Of a stretch of DNA of 64,000 nt, positions 46,545 through 58,640 are shown piece after piece. The notes under the pieces were generated by a model that was not told the DNA's origin, made no database searches, and saw only the letters and a list, made by a program, of their open reading frames with translations. Where the stretch lies: assembly GCA_036365515.1 (NCBI GenBank), contig CM070876.1, positions 119,896,810-119,960,809 on the forward strand. Direction: 5' to 3'. The stretch comes from Torymus aiolomorphi (lineage: Eukaryota > Arthropoda > Insecta > Hymenoptera > Torymidae). Made by a program: the position numbers and the translations under genes. Each line of letters begins with the position of its first letter. The stretch's first letter is position 1.

Positions 46545-47718
46545 TTTTATTCGCACATCTTTATGTAAGCTCTGGACCCCATCTGGGGTAGTTATGGCAG
46601 AATAACCCATATATACAAAACATAAAATACGCAGAGTACGGATACGCACAAATTAAAATTAGTTAACGTTCTTCAAATAAAAATCGAATAGGCGTGTTTT
46701 GAAATACGGACGGCTGTAGATGCTGCGCACCTCGTTAGGCAGCCTGTTCCATAAGTACGTGATACGGACTCGGAATGAATTGCGCATACATTCCGTTGAA
46801 AAATCAGGGAAGATGAGGTCAAACGCCGAACACCTTTTACTGTCTTTTTTATTAGGATTCCTAAACTGTATAAGATCAGCTAAGTATGTTGGCTCGCCAT
46901 TTTTCATGATCGCAACTAGCTAATTGACAGCGCATAAGTCACGTCTGGCCGAAAAGGTGAGGATGTCGTAGGTAGCGTAGTCAGGCGTTATGTGCTCATA
47001 AATCTTGGTCCCAGTCACAAAACGGAGGGCAGCGTTCTTACATCTCGAAAGTTTCACAACCATTTCGTCCGATAAATCTAAAAAGATCCCAGAATAATAG
47101 TCCAGGTACGGAAAGATGAGAGCTTTGATAAGTACCATGCGCATAGGTGAAGGAAGAAAGCCTTGACTCTTTCGTAGACGCGCGAGGGCGGCGAAGCATT
47201 TACTAGCCGTAATGTTGCATTGGGGCCTCCACGAGAGCCTCCTATCTAGAGTTATGCCTAATACTTTGAGTGAGTCCATGATGGGGACGACGTTACCGCT
47301 GAGTAAGATGGGGGGCAGATTTAATGCTGATAGATTTGTCATGAAGGTTCTAGTCCCAAGCCACATAGCTTGGGTCTTTTGGACGTTGATAATAAGGCCG
47401 TTATCTGCAGCCCAGGGAGAGATATTAGCCAAATCCGCATTGACTTTACTTATGATGTCATTTGCATCCTTGAAAGGTCCACTATAGTAGATTACGAGGT
47501 CGTCAGCGTAAAGGTGGTAACTACAGAACTTGAGTACTGATGGAAGATCATTAATAAAAAGGGAAAACAACAAAGGTCCCAGAACACTGCCTTGCGGTAC
47601 TCCCGAGCATCTGTAAAAAGGGGTGGACATGTTGCCGTCTGGATGGATGACAGATTGCAACCTATTAGTAAGGAAGGATCGTATCCAGTTGCAGGCTGAG
47701 TCTGAAAATCGTAGAGCT
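46545..47718 (-). pseudogene. Second LINE, 5'-truncated: RT motif 4 onward and C-terminus
   Basis: The minus-strand frame from 47715 begins inside the RT (SDSACNWIRSFLTNRLQSV). It contains SGVPQGSVLGPLLFSLFIND and the catalytic YADDLVIYY, then thumb and C-terminal regions (PYLDYYSGIFLDLSDEMV, CKNAALRFVTG). A TAG at 46920-46922 is the only in-frame stop before the end at 46659 (PTYLADLIQF...LWNRLPNEVR). Catalytic motif A and the endonuclease are missing because the 5' part is lost at the boundary with the GA-rich tract. The 3' UTR runs to about 46545 (CTCTGGACCCC). It belongs to the CR1/jockey group but is not the same family as the 38-41 kb copy. Confidence 0.85.
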
Positions 47719-47719
47719 A

Positions 47720-48881
47720 CTACAGAGAGAGAAGAGACAGAAGGTAGAAAACAGTGCGAAGAGAGAGTAGAGAGAAGTGGAAAGGGAGAAGAGGAGAGAA
47801 GCCAGAGAAGTGAGAGAAAGGAGAGGAGAGAAAGGCAAACGAGAGAGATAGGAGAGTGAGAAGAGAGAGAGCAAGAAGAGAGAGGAGCGTGAGAAGAGGG
47901 AGGAAGAAGAGAGAGAGAAGAGAGACCCGGAAGGGAAGAAAGAGAGAGAGCAGCAACAGAACGGAGAGAAGAGGGAGAAGAGAGAGAGCAGCGACAGAAG
48001 GGAGAGAAGAGGAAGAAGAGAGAGAGCAGCGACAGAAGGAGAGTGGCGGAGAAGAGAGAGAAGAGGGAGTGTATCAGGAGAAGAGAGAAGAGGAAGGCGA
48101 GATGAGAGCGAAGTGAGAGGAGTGGAAAGAGAGAAGAGAGCGTAGAAAACAAGGTTAAAGGCAGAATAGAGTGCCAGAAGAAAGCGAAGAGAGAGACACG
48201 AATGAGAGGAGAGAAGACAGAGAAGTGAGAGAAGGAAGAGGATAGAAAGGCAGACGAGAGAGATATGAGAATGAGAAGAGAGATAGAGGAGAGAGCCAGA
48301 AGAGAAGAGAGAGAGAGAAGCGAGATATAAAGGGAGAGGAGAGAGAAGAGAGAAAAGTGACAAGACAGAGAAGAGAGAGAAAAGAGAGAGAAGAGAGAAA
48401 AGTGACACGACCGAGAAGAGAAAGAAGAGAGTGAAAAGAGAGAAGAGAGAGAGAGGAGAGCGAAAAGAGAGCAAAGAGAGGAAAGAGAGCAGAGATACGG
48501 AAGATAAGAGAAAGAAGAGAAAGAGAACAGAGAAGCGAGAGAAGGGAGTGGGAAGAGCGAAATGAGAAGAGAGAGAAGCGGGGGAGAGATGCGAGGGAGG
48601 AAAGCGAGGTAGGGAAGAGAGGAGAGAGCCGAGAGAGAAAAGTGAGAAGAGAGAAAAGAGAGAAGAGAGGGGGAGAGAGAAGAACGACAAGAGAAGAGAG
48701 AAAGAAGAGAGAGGAGAGAGAGGAGATGAGAGATGCGGAAGACAAGTGGCCCAAGAAAGAGGCAGAAGAGAGGGAAGGGAGAGAAGTGAGAGAAAAGAAG
48801 TGGAGAGGGAGATGAGAGAGAGAGAACGATTGAAGAGGAAGGCATCAGGGAGTGAAGAGAGAGGAGAGAAGAGATACAGTC

Positions 48882-48954
<73 letters not shown>

Positions 48955-49132
48955 GAGAGAAAAGATAAAAGATGGAGAAGAGGGGGAAGGCAGTACGAAA
49001 ATAGAAGAGAGACAGGAGAGAGAAAGGAGGGAAGAGAGAGAGAGAGGGCTTCTATCCATCTGTCTTCCGTCTCTTTCACTATTCTTTCTCTCTTCTTTCT
49101 TCTCTTTCTGCCTGCCTCTTCTGTCTCGCCTC

Positions 49133-49175
<43 letters not shown>

Positions 49176-49385
49176 CTCTCTTCTCTCTCTTTTGTCTCTC
49201 TTTACTGTCTTCTCTCTCTCTCCTCTCTCTCTCGTCTCTCTCTTCTCACTCTCTTCGCTCTCTCTCTCTTCTCTCTCTCTCTCTCTCTCTCTCTTCTCTT
49301 CTGTCTCTCTCTCTCTCTTCGATCTCCGTCTTGTCTCTCTCTCTCCTCTCTCCTCTCCCATCTCTCACTTCTCTCTCTTCCCTAG
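47720..49385. repeat. GA-rich then CT-rich tract with (GA)n core
   Basis: Purine-rich 47720-49050, including a pure (GA)n run at about 48888-48950, then pyrimidine-rich 49055-49380. Interior words match 42590-42840 and, inverted, 34370-34598. An 813-codon frame spanning this tract and the LINE is an artefact. Confidence 0.9.
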
Positions 49386-49389
49386 GATC

Positions 49390-49885
49390 CATATTATAGA
49401 TGGACGGTCTCTGAAGTCAACGTTTTTAGAAAAAAGAATAATTTTTCTAAAACTTAAATACGATTATCTACGAAATTTAAAAGAATATCAATGTTTTTTG
49501 GCGATTTCGGAGGTTATAAAAATTGATTTGAAAATTATCGGTGTTCTTCCTCCCAATATACATTTATTTAGCTGCAAGTACAAACTATACTCATCTAATT
49601 CGGTGGCTTCTGTGCGGAGGCTTTTTATGTCGGAGGTGTTGTCTGTTAATTCTTAGAACTATAGGAGTGACCGGTGCCCGTGGCCGCGAATTACCTAAGA
49701 AAATCCCGTATTTTGTTACATAATTTATTTATTTATTAAATAAATAATTGTTGTGCCACTATTGACTCCTTCCGGGATTGTTGGGTATGCTTCTTAGGTA
49801 ATGTTTATCAATTTTTAGAACTATAGTAGTTGACCGATGCCGCGTGGCTGCTGATTAGCTAAGAAAATCCCGTATTTTGCTTTTT
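49390..49885. repeat. Inverted copy of the conserved segment plus two Satellite B units
   Basis: 49390-49625 is the reverse complement of the 36830-37045 segment (CCATATTATAGATGGACG, AAATTGATTTGAAAATTATC, CTTCCTCCCAATATAC). It continues into two Satellite B monomers in reverse orientation (GGTGCCCGTGGC at about 49672, AGAAAATCCCGTATTTTG twice). Confidence 0.85.
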
Positions 49886-49914
49886 TTAATAATAATTTTT
49901 AATAATATTGTCAA

Positions 49915-51420
49915 TAATATACTCGCTTATTAGCGCTCGTCCGCATAACCAACTCCCTTTTTTCGTGAAGCTGTGCATCCAGCGATTTGAGATTAAGCCT
50001 TTTTTATTAATCGACCCGCTGGCTGTCGCCCATCTCCGTAACTCCCATTTTTATGTGCGGAGCTTGCAACCCCCGGCTTTGTAGGTTTAAGAATTTTTCA
50101 AATAATCGACTCGTTTTCTGTTGCACACCTACATAACTCTTTTTATGCGTGTACGTCGGATCTACATGCTATATGGGCATTTAAGAATTTTTCAAATAAT
50201 CGACACGCTTTATACGGTTGCACGCCTGCGTAGCCGCGTGAAAATATTATATGAGATCTCATATGAGATCGTAATTGAAACTAACAATGATCTCATATGA
50301 GATCTCATATAGTTCTCATATGAGATCGTTATACGAATTTCACACATATGAGATCTACATGCGATCTCATATGACATCATTGTTAGTTTTAATTACGATC
50401 TCATATGAGATCATATAATATTTTCACGCGGGCAACTCCCTTTTATACGTCAACCTCACATCCCCAGGCTATATATATGGATTTAACAATTTTTCAAAAA
50501 GTCGACTGGCTTATTGGCGCACATCTGCGTAACGATCCTTTTTTTTCATGGAGCTTTTGTTCTGGGTTACGTGGGTTTAAGAATATTTTTAATAATAACT
50601 CCTATTGTTGCACGTCCCTGCAACTCCCTTATTTTGAGGAATCTCGCGTCCCCCGGCTATTTGAGATTAAGACTTTTCGAATTAATCTACTGGCTTGTTG
50701 GCGCACTTCCGCATAACTCCCGTTTTTTCGTGGAGCTTGTACCACCCCTGGATGGATCGATATACCTACAAGCCATTTTTAAATATTCGTTTCGCGAAAT
50801 ATTGCACACCTATATTGTAAGCCCCTTTTTCTTGAGTAGAGCTTGCGTCCCCCGGCTATATCGGTTGCAGTTTTATTCAAATAATCGACACGCTAATAAT
50901 TACTGCCGCTTGTCTACGTGACTCCTTTTTTATCCTGGAGCTTGCGACCCTCAGCTATGTGGGTCTAAATTTTTTTAAATAATCGACTCGCTTGCATTAT
51001 AACTCCCTTTTTATGTATACGTGAAGTTCCACGGCAATATGGGTTTAAGACTTTTACAAATAGTCGCCTCGATTATTGGCGCATGTCTGCGTAACTCTCT
51101 TTTCTTTCGTGGAGCTTTCGTTCCCCGGCTATGTGGGTTTAAGAATTTTTTTAATAATAATAGATTCGCTTATGCTTGCGCGTCTACGTAACTCGCTTAT
51201 TGGCGTGAACCTCGTGTCCCCCGGCTATTTGCGATTAAGACTGGTTGAATTAATCGACTCGCTTATTGTCACACGCCGGCGTAACTCCCATTTTTGTACG
51301 ATGGTCCTAGCGTCCCTCGACTATTTGAGATTAAGACTTTTTTAATAAATCGACTTGCTTACGGTTTCACGTCTGCGTAACTCCATTTTTTTTGAGCCTG
51401 CGCCCCTGGTTATTTTGGAG
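49915..51420. repeat. Satellite C: ~95-bp tandem repeat
   Basis: The unit contains CTGCGTAACTCCCTTTTT, TGGAGCTTGCGTCCCCCGGC, TATGTGGGTTTAAGAATTTT and AATAATCGACTCGCTTATTG. The AATCGAC landmark at about 50009, 50104 and 50198 gives a ~95-bp step. Copies are more diverged than in Satellite B and some are longer. Small frames across the array are not genes. Confidence 0.9.
50233..50433. mobile_element. Palindromic MITE inside Satellite C
   Basis: Ends GCGTGAAAATATTATATGAG and its reverse complement, with long arms containing repeated ATCTCATATGAGATC and AACTAACAATGAT / ATCATTGTTAGTT. The element splits a satellite monomer between CTGCGTA and CAACTCCC. It is ~200 bp with no coding capacity. Confidence 0.75.
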
Positions 51421-53800
51421 TTTTTTGTTTTTAATATCCGCTGCGTGCCCACCTAAAAAAGTTGAGTTTATAGTGAAGAGTGCCTGCATTCTAAACAAGG
51501 TCATGATAGATTTTAAATGGCCTACTACTGTTGCATCTGGTTCATTACTTGCTGGTGCACAGTTCTGGAAGGCGATGAACTCGAAAATGAAGTATTAACT
51601 GGCGATAGAATATTATGTACTGTAAGAAGTAGACTCACGTGATTGTTTGTACCAAATCAAGTATGAAAGGTTGCCGCAGCACAATAAAAATAAAAATTTT
51701 TATATTGGTAATTGTACCTATATACAATTAATTATAAAAAAATACAATAATTTGATAAATTGTTTATGATTCCATTTATTATAGAATATTTCATTGAAAT
51801 GCACTGATAAAAGAAAATCTTTACTCTTAAGATATTTATCTAGTTATTGTATCTAAAACTTTGATATAGTTGATCTATATTAACTATTGCAATATCTATA
51901 TTATTCTGTACCCTGGAGTTTCGTCAAGGAACTCATAGCCATATGATATTATTTATTCAAGAATAATTTTAAAATTGTTATCTTCTCCTTAAAAAAAGCT
52001 ACATTTATTATAAATATAATGAATGTACTTATCGTGTATCTGTTGATCGTGTAACAGGTAATGGATGATATTGTAACTATCACAATATCAATGTTTTACT
52101 TATAAAGATACTGAAATTCTTACACCAAAGATGATATCTTATTAAGCTTTACAATATATAGTAGTTGGCAATATGTAAACTTAGCTATCTTAACAGTTAT
52201 AATGCCATCTTAATCATAAAGATATTCTTTTGTCAGTGATATAGTTTAAACATGTAAGTGAACGAGTTGGTCTTGAATATATAAAAGGTGATTGAATAAG
52301 TATATTTTTTAATTTAAAGGATTCCATAGCACCGTCCAAAACAAATACCAGTTAACAAGTTTAATGGATTTAATATATTTAATATAATAATTAAATTTAC
52401 TTTTTCTGGTATTTTATATTCTTAGACTATTATTGTTTGTAAAATTATGTGTGGAAAAAGGTATGATAAAAAATAAGAACAACTAATACATTTTATGAAA
52501 TTATATTTTTTAAACTGACTTTAGAAATACAATGCAGGAAATTCATCATCGGCTTATACACATCATGGTACGATATTTACTACATATATCTATATGCTAG
52601 TCTTGTAAATCAACATAAATAAGCTACTATTTTATTTTGTGTTTTAAAAATACTCTTAATTTAATATACTATAACTGAGTCACTGAATCAATAATGGTAT
52701 TTGTGCCAAACCACAATGTGAAGTGCATAACTGTACATATTGATGATTTCACTTTAGTATTATAGTATTAGTACTTATGAAAATAAAGTTTATAATTTGG
52801 TAATGCTTCTACATAGTTCCAGTTAGCTACATAACATTTCTTCCTTTTGAAATTTTAATTAAACTGATTTATAGTTCTACTTCTTCGACAAAATGTATAG
52901 ATATAAACTCTTGTAATCCAAGCCAATAGTTGTTAATGAGTCTCCTTTATCACCAATAAGTACTTTAGAAATACTGTGCGAGAAATCTATGATCCATTTA
53001 CACACCATTGTATTTTATATTTACTATACACATTGTTAATAATGCTATTCTTGTAAGTTAAAATAAATACCTAAGTTATTAATCGAATAACATACTATAA
53101 ACACCAATCAGTCACTAAAACAATATTGGTATTTGTACCAAATCATAATCTGAATAAGCAATCACAGTACATATTGTACATGTGATTTCGTTCCTCTATT
53201 TTAAACAGAAAGTAAAGACAAAAATTCTTCATTTATAGATTTTGCTCTAACACAGTACAAGATATAAAATTACTTTTCACTGTAATTAGTAGACATCGCA
53301 ACTGCACTTGGTTTATTTATTTGTTTTACATGTTGTTCTTCGTATTTCTAATATTTTCTTCCGTACAGCTATCCACAAAACTATTTTATAACTATATTTA
53401 ACAATCTTGATGGTTGACGACAGCTGCAAACTTAATGCACGTACTTATTGTCTTCTTCATGTTTGGTTGTCTGTTTGAATTAATAAACTTCTTCTTTGGT
53501 CCATATGCGTTACGAATGCACAATCTTCTGAAATAAAATAAAAAGATACACACAAAGTATCTATTCATAAAATAATTTATATCGGTGGAAGAATGTTTTG
53601 ATTATTTGAATGAATACGCAATAGTATTTTATTGCTTTCAGAATTATTCAAAGTGACAATAATTTAAATAATAACTAATACTTATATAATTTTCTTTCCG
53701 TCGTTGCTAAGTATTTCTGCATCTTGTTAATGTCAACACATCTTCACTGCTATTTCTCAAATTGAAGTAAAACAAACTTAACCTGCTTACGCCCGCTCTG
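51421..53800. other. AT-rich unique DNA; one weak candidate exon at about 51447-51598
   Basis: 51447-51598 encodes KKVEFIVKSACILNKVMIDF followed by WPTTVASGSLLAGAQFWKAM and ends at TAA. It could be a terminal exon but matches nothing I know and the acceptor is poor. 51600-53800 is AT-rich with recurrent words (for example ATCATAATCTGAA / ACCACAATGTGAA near 53140 and 52710, and two similar GTACATATTG(T/A)) that suggest a weak ~430-bp duplication. No gene is supported. Confidence 0.3.
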
Positions 53801-53809
53801 AGTGTTGCG

Positions 53810-54330
53810 TCCCGGGGGGTGACACCGTAGAGGTGCTCTTTGGAATAATCGCTGGCCCAACACTGCTCAAAATTGTAATACACGGGTTTTCGAGGTCGCT
53901 GATCACGTTCTTGCTATCAGACTTTCGAAATTGAAAATGACGGTAACAAGTTCGAAGGAAGATTAAATTTTGCTTAAAATTTGTACACAGACGTTTTCAC
54001 GTCACTGATCACGATCTTACTATCAGACTTCCAAATTCAAAATGGCGGATCCAATAAGACAATTGAAAGTTCGGAAAAAGCTTAGATTTTGCTCAAAATT
54101 ATAATGCACGGATTTTCGAGGATGCTGTTCACGTTTTTGCAATCAGACTTTCGACATTCAAAATAGCGGATCTAATATGGCTATTGAAATTCTGGAAAAA
54201 GCTTAGATTTTGCTGAAAATTGGTGAACAGGGATTTTCGAGGTCGCTGATCAATATTTTGATATTATACTTTCGAAATTCAAAATAACGTATCCAATGAG
54301 ACAGTGAACAGTTTGAGAAATGCTTAAATT
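53810..54330. repeat. Satellite A relative, inverted, 4-5 diverged units
   Basis: Units of about 106-122 bp contain GCTGATCACGTTCTTGCTAT, CAGACTTTCGAAATTCAAAA, TGGCGGATCC and TTAGATTTTGCTGAAAATTG. Read in reverse complement they align with the 0.8-2.2 kb satellite, which has GATTCGCTGATTACGAATC, AATTCAAAATGGCGGATC and GGATTTTGCTGAAAATTG. Confidence 0.85.
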
Positions 54331-54334
54331 GTAT

Positions 54335-54800
54335 AGATAAAGTGAAACAATTTTTTTTTTCATTTGTTAGTAAACTCATTAAACGCATTTTTATTAGTAA
54401 AATTGTAAAAGATTTATCTAAGTAAAAAATATATAAGGCATTTTATTTTATTTTTTCATAGTTACATTATTTGTATAAATTTTCAATTTAATTTTTATAC
54501 GTTATTTACTATGATATATTTCAATTTATTAATTTATATCTAACTTTTTATCGCAAATGTGACTGGGTCGCAAGAGCAAAAATAAAAAGATAGACTTTTT
54601 ACATCTATATAGATGTAGGTGGTATTATTTAGACCATATTGTTTGTGGCGGGCTTATGACCAAACCTTTCTAAAAAAGACAGTCTTTTTACATTTAAAAA
54701 TTTTGAAATCCTTTTTGGACGGTCCAAATTGTCACGGTTCGGTCTAAAAGACGGTCGCATGATCGGTCGAAAAAAATCGTCTTTTTACATCAATGAGACA
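54335..54800. other. AT-rich DNA, no gene
   Basis: Two AAAGA(C/T)AG(T/A)CTTTTTACAT-like words near 54587 and 54680 are the only visible structure. Confidence 0.4.
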
Positions 54801-55398
54801 GAGACAGCAACACCGACAGAGACAAAATGAACTGAGAAAATTATAAAAAGAAATTTTAAAATATCATTGCGCCTATGACGGTACCACAGTAGTAAGATAT
54901 AAAGACAAAAATAAAATAAATAAAGTAAAAGCAAATTTAATGGAAAGATTTATAATGAAAGATTTGGGCAAAATTAACCAATATATTAGCATCGATATTG
55001 AATATAGTGAAGACAGACGTAAAATGACTTTAAGTCAAACGAAATATATCGAATCTTTGGCTACAAAATACAACCTTGCAAATGCAAAATTATACGATAC
55101 TACAATGGAGAGTAATCTAAAATTAGAACAAGCAAATGAAATAGATGAAAGAATAAAATACAGAAATTTAATCGGCGAATTATTATATATCAGTACAGGC
55201 ACAAGACCAGATATAACATATAGCGTTAATTATTTAAGTTGTTACCAAAGTTGTTATGACCAAAGACACTTTAAATATGCATTGAGAATTTTGAAATACT
55301 TATTTAAGTCTAAAGATTTAAAGCTAATGTACTATGATAATGTTAACAGCGAAGTATTTATAAAATTATATAATAAATTATATCCACGGGTTTCATAG
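54800..55398 (+). pseudogene. Copia reverse-transcriptase fragment
   Basis: 152 codons from 54940, with the upstream AA-rich frame also open. It covers the C-terminal RT region of a copia element: FIMKDLGKINQYISIDIEY, QTKYIESLATKYN, KYRNLIGELLYISTGTRPDI and YSVNYLS. It is collinear with, but only about half identical to, the element at 8-12.8 kb, so it is a different family. Both the catalytic YVDD part and the RNase H part are missing. Confidence 0.88.
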
Positions 55399-55504
55399 AA
55401 TTACCCTCAGTCAAACTTAGTAGTGCTAAAAACTGAAAATTGTGACGTTAAAGGGTTAAATCGTACACTTGAACTTACGTACACAAATTTCTCGTTTTGC
55501 GCAT

Positions 55505-55745
55505 TAATGGTTTAGAGTGTAACTGAAAGTATGGTTTAAAGTATGGTTGAAAGTATGGCTGAAAGTATGGCTTAAAATATGGGTGAAAGTGTGGCTTAAA
55601 GTATCACTGTAAGTATGGCTTAAAGTATGCCTGAAAGTATGGCTTAAAGTATGGCTGAAAGTATGGCTGCAAATATGGCTTAAAGGATGTTTGAAAGTAC
55701 AGATTAAAGTATGTATTAAAGTATGGCCGAAAGTGTGGCTCTAGC
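55505..55745. repeat. 12/24-bp minisatellite
   Basis: About 18-20 units of AGTATGG(C/T)TGAA or AGTATGGCTTAA alternate to form a 24-bp higher-order period, with point variants. The translation is not conserved and contains stops. Confidence 0.9.
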
Positions 55746-56509
55746 TGTTGTCGAGATAGAGACTTATTCAGCTCGGCCGTCCATGGGTAATAATTATCCT
55801 AGTATAAATTAAGTCGATGTCAACATTTATTTTCTTAACTAGAAATACGAATTTCTTTTTCTACCTTTAACGAAATTGTTACTTTGAATTCTTATGATCT
55901 ACTTCCGTTAAAATTTATTGAAGATTAGGTGAATTATTCATTATTTCATTATTCATTATTTTATTATTCATTATTTTGCTATTGAAATAAAGGCTTTTAA
56001 ACTTTCTATCTGCTTTTTTGTAAGAGATTTTTATGTTTAAAGCTTCCGTAAAAGCCTATGTTAAAAACTCGTATTTAAATAATTATATTCTATAAAAAAT
56101 GCGCAATGAAAATTAATAAAAAGATTTATGTAATCTTCTTTTAAATTAAGGAATAACATACTCAGAAAACGATCTTCCTGTACCCATGAGAATCTGCTTG
56201 TCGGAGGAGGCTTTTCAGTTAAAAATAAGGCCAAGAGAATATCTTGCTACGGAAGGAGGTATTTCCGCTTGATACAATGTCGCATCGCGATAAGAGGAAT
56301 ACATCCCGAATAATTATATAATAATTATGAACAAAAAAATAAATAAGTAATTAATGTAAAAATAAAATTGTTATACATGAATGGAAAAAGTCTAGTTATT
56401 TTATATATTTATATAATAGTCCTAGTGTCATTAGTTATTAATAAAACTTATCAATAAAATAGAATTTTGGGGGCCTATGACCCAAGATATCATTCCTCCA
56501 TTACTGACA
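55746..56509. other. AT-rich DNA; 56155-56300 is related to 59575-59650
   Basis: ACTCAGAAAACGATCTTCCT near 56160 matches ACTCAGAAAAACGATCCTCC near 59585. In both places this word precedes a copy of the CAATATTG repeat, so it may belong to the same element. Confidence 0.45.
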
Positions 56510-57017
56510 CATAACCCCTATAGCACTCAATATTGGAGCAATATTGCCTCAATATTGCTTCAACATATTCTCCATATTCGCTAATGTTCCCTCAACTTAA
56601 GTATACATGGATGCAACCATGGAGCAATATTGCTGCAAACCATGATTTCCGTTTTTCCATTGCTTTTTTAAAGTAATGGGTTAGACTCTCTGTCACAGCA
56701 ATATTGCAGCAATATTTAGCCAATATTTATCAACACGAAAGGAATATTAATTTTATAATTCTATTTTTATCCTAATTTTTCTCATGATTTTGCAATATTG
56801 CCAGAATATTTGTATAATATATATCAACACTAGACGAATATTCCCGTATAGCACTCATTGTTGAAGCACTATTGCCTCAATGTTGCTTTGACATATTCGC
56901 CATATTCCCGAGACTTAATAACACTATAGAGGCACATTAAATTTGAAGTGCTTATGTTTTAAAATCAATGTTTAAAACGAACTTAATTTAATTCACGCAT
57001 ATATGGCGTAAAATTGA

Positions 57018-57235
57018 GTTGAATTACATGGCTTATATACTCTTGGCCATCCAGTGTATTCACAGAAAGCACTATCAACGCGCCGCATAGCGGTGGTAAA
57101 GGGGAACTTGTGATGGACGGCTCTCGGTAAGCAAGCTTCGGCTATTTATCCGGTATGCGGCGCGTCGGTAGTACTTTCTGTGGATATACTGGATAGCCGA
57201 GAGTATATAAGCCATGTAATTCAACTGTTCAGATG
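57018..57235. repeat. Inner inverted repeat (73-bp arms)
   Basis: TTACATGGCTTATATACTCT at 57026-57045 pairs with its near complement at 57197-57216, extending through AGAAAG(C/T)ACTA and ACGCGCCGCATA. A loop of about 65 bp separates the arms. It is probably a second MITE inside the larger foldback element. Confidence 0.7.
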
Positions 57236-57239
57236 ATTG

Positions 57240-57794
57240 ATATTCAGTGCGCCTCAAAACCGCAACGAATGCCTGACCGGACCGGCTGGCGGATGCGGCG
57301 TCTCCCTCTGGGTGAATCTTTTTCCTCTAAAACTTTCTGCCGCATATCACCTTTACCTACCTATATAAATTACTCATCTATTTTTTCTGTCTAATAAAGT
57401 CATTCAACGCGTCTCAACAACTAACTTAAGATAAATGGGTTTTTACTCCTAGCGAGGTTTTTCCCCATTCTACACTCCACATAGTAGTTCAGCCATACAA
57501 CCGTTTTTGCTCTATAACTTCTGATAGTGTGGAAATGCCCTCACATGGTAACGCACAACTTCCTTTTTTTTGATTTCCTTCTTTAAGGAGAGGTAACTGG
57601 AATCGCCCAGGCTCCTCCTGCGTGGATTCATTTCTACGTAAGGGGCCCCTGGACGGTGATCCGGGCAGGCTGTACCTCACTGGTAGGGGGCGACGAAGGG
57701 GGCCCCCACCATCCCTTCTTTCTTTCTTTCTTTGTTCAGATGACTCTTTCGAAGAGTCTGAATTACAAAGCTTGTCTTGTTTTTGATATCCTCT
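57240..57794. other. Centre of foldback element; SINE-like tail
   Basis: GC-richer DNA ending in a TTCT microsatellite (57716-57735) after a short GGGGGCCCCCACC stem. This could be a small SINE with a (TTCT)n tail. I cannot identify a Pol III promoter, so this stays open. Confidence 0.3.
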
Positions 57795-58509
57795 TTATAA
57801 TGTGGACTCAATTTTACGCCATATATATACGTGACGTAAATTAAGTTCGTTTTAAAGATTGATTTTAAAACATAAGCACTTCAAAGTTAATGTGTCTCTG
57901 GTGTTATTAAGTCTCGCGATTATGGCGTTTATGTCAAAGCAACATTGAGACAATATTGCTTCAACAATCAGTGCTATGCGGGAACATTCATCTAGTATTG
58001 ATATATATATTATACAAATATTCTTACAATATTGCAAAATCATCTGAAAAATCAACATAAAAATAGAATTATAAAATTAATATTCCTTTCATGTAGATAA
58101 ATATTGGCTAAATATTGCTGCAATATTGATGTGGCAGAGAAAAACGGAAATCATGGTTTGCAGCAATATTGCTCCATGGTTGCATCCATGTATACTTACG
58201 TTGAGGAAACATTAGCGAATATGGAGAATATGTCGAAGCAATATTGAGGCAATATTGCTCCAATATTGAGTGCTGTAGGGGAATATAAGCAATGGAGAAA
58301 CTGAAAACATGTATTTGTAGTAATATTGCCTCAGTGTTGTATACATGTTAAATAACCTTGAGGGAATATTCCAGAAAATGGCGAAAATGTCAAAATAACA
58401 TTGAGACAATATTGCTTCAATATTCGATGATATATGGGTATTATTTAACATTTTAATTAGTGAAATCACGTGTAACAAAATTATTTCTTAATTTATATGA
58501 TTTTTTAAG

Positions 58510-58640
58510 TAAAATGGTAATGAACCGATAGTTTAGCAGGTAGCGCAGTCGCCACCTCGGCCAATCACTGACCAGTTTTGTGCGCGGCCAGTACTTGGAT
58601 GGGTGACAGCGTTTTTTCTGCGACTTCCTCATGTGATCGG
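58510..58640 (+). other. 5S rRNA-like SINE fragment
   Basis: GCGCGGCCAGTACTTGGATG followed by GGTGAC closely matches the internal control region of 5S rRNA (GCGCGGTTAGTACTTGGATGGGTGACC in many species). The preceding ~60 bp do not match 5S, and TAGCAGGTAGCGCAG looks like a tRNA A-box. This suits a composite Pol III-derived SINE better than a true 5S gene. Confidence 0.5.

Larger units (their letters stand above)
56510..58280. repeat. Long inverted repeat rich in CAATATTG palindromes
   Basis: 56510-57010 and 57795-58280 are imperfect reverse complements over about 490 bp. Both arms are dense in GCAATATTGC, CAATATTGAG and TTGCTTCAACATATTC words. The ~780-bp centre contains other repeats. It looks like a foldback transposon. 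No transposase is visible. Confidence 0.8.

Noticed and set aside
46920..49361. An 813-codon open frame on the minus strand
   Set aside because: Only the part below about 47715 is protein-like (LINE RT). The upstream two thirds is translated GA/CT-rich low-complexity DNA (Leu/Ser or Arg/Glu runs), so it is not one gene.
58510..58640. Functional 5S rRNA gene
   Set aside because: Only the internal control region matches. The ends and the 5' half do not.
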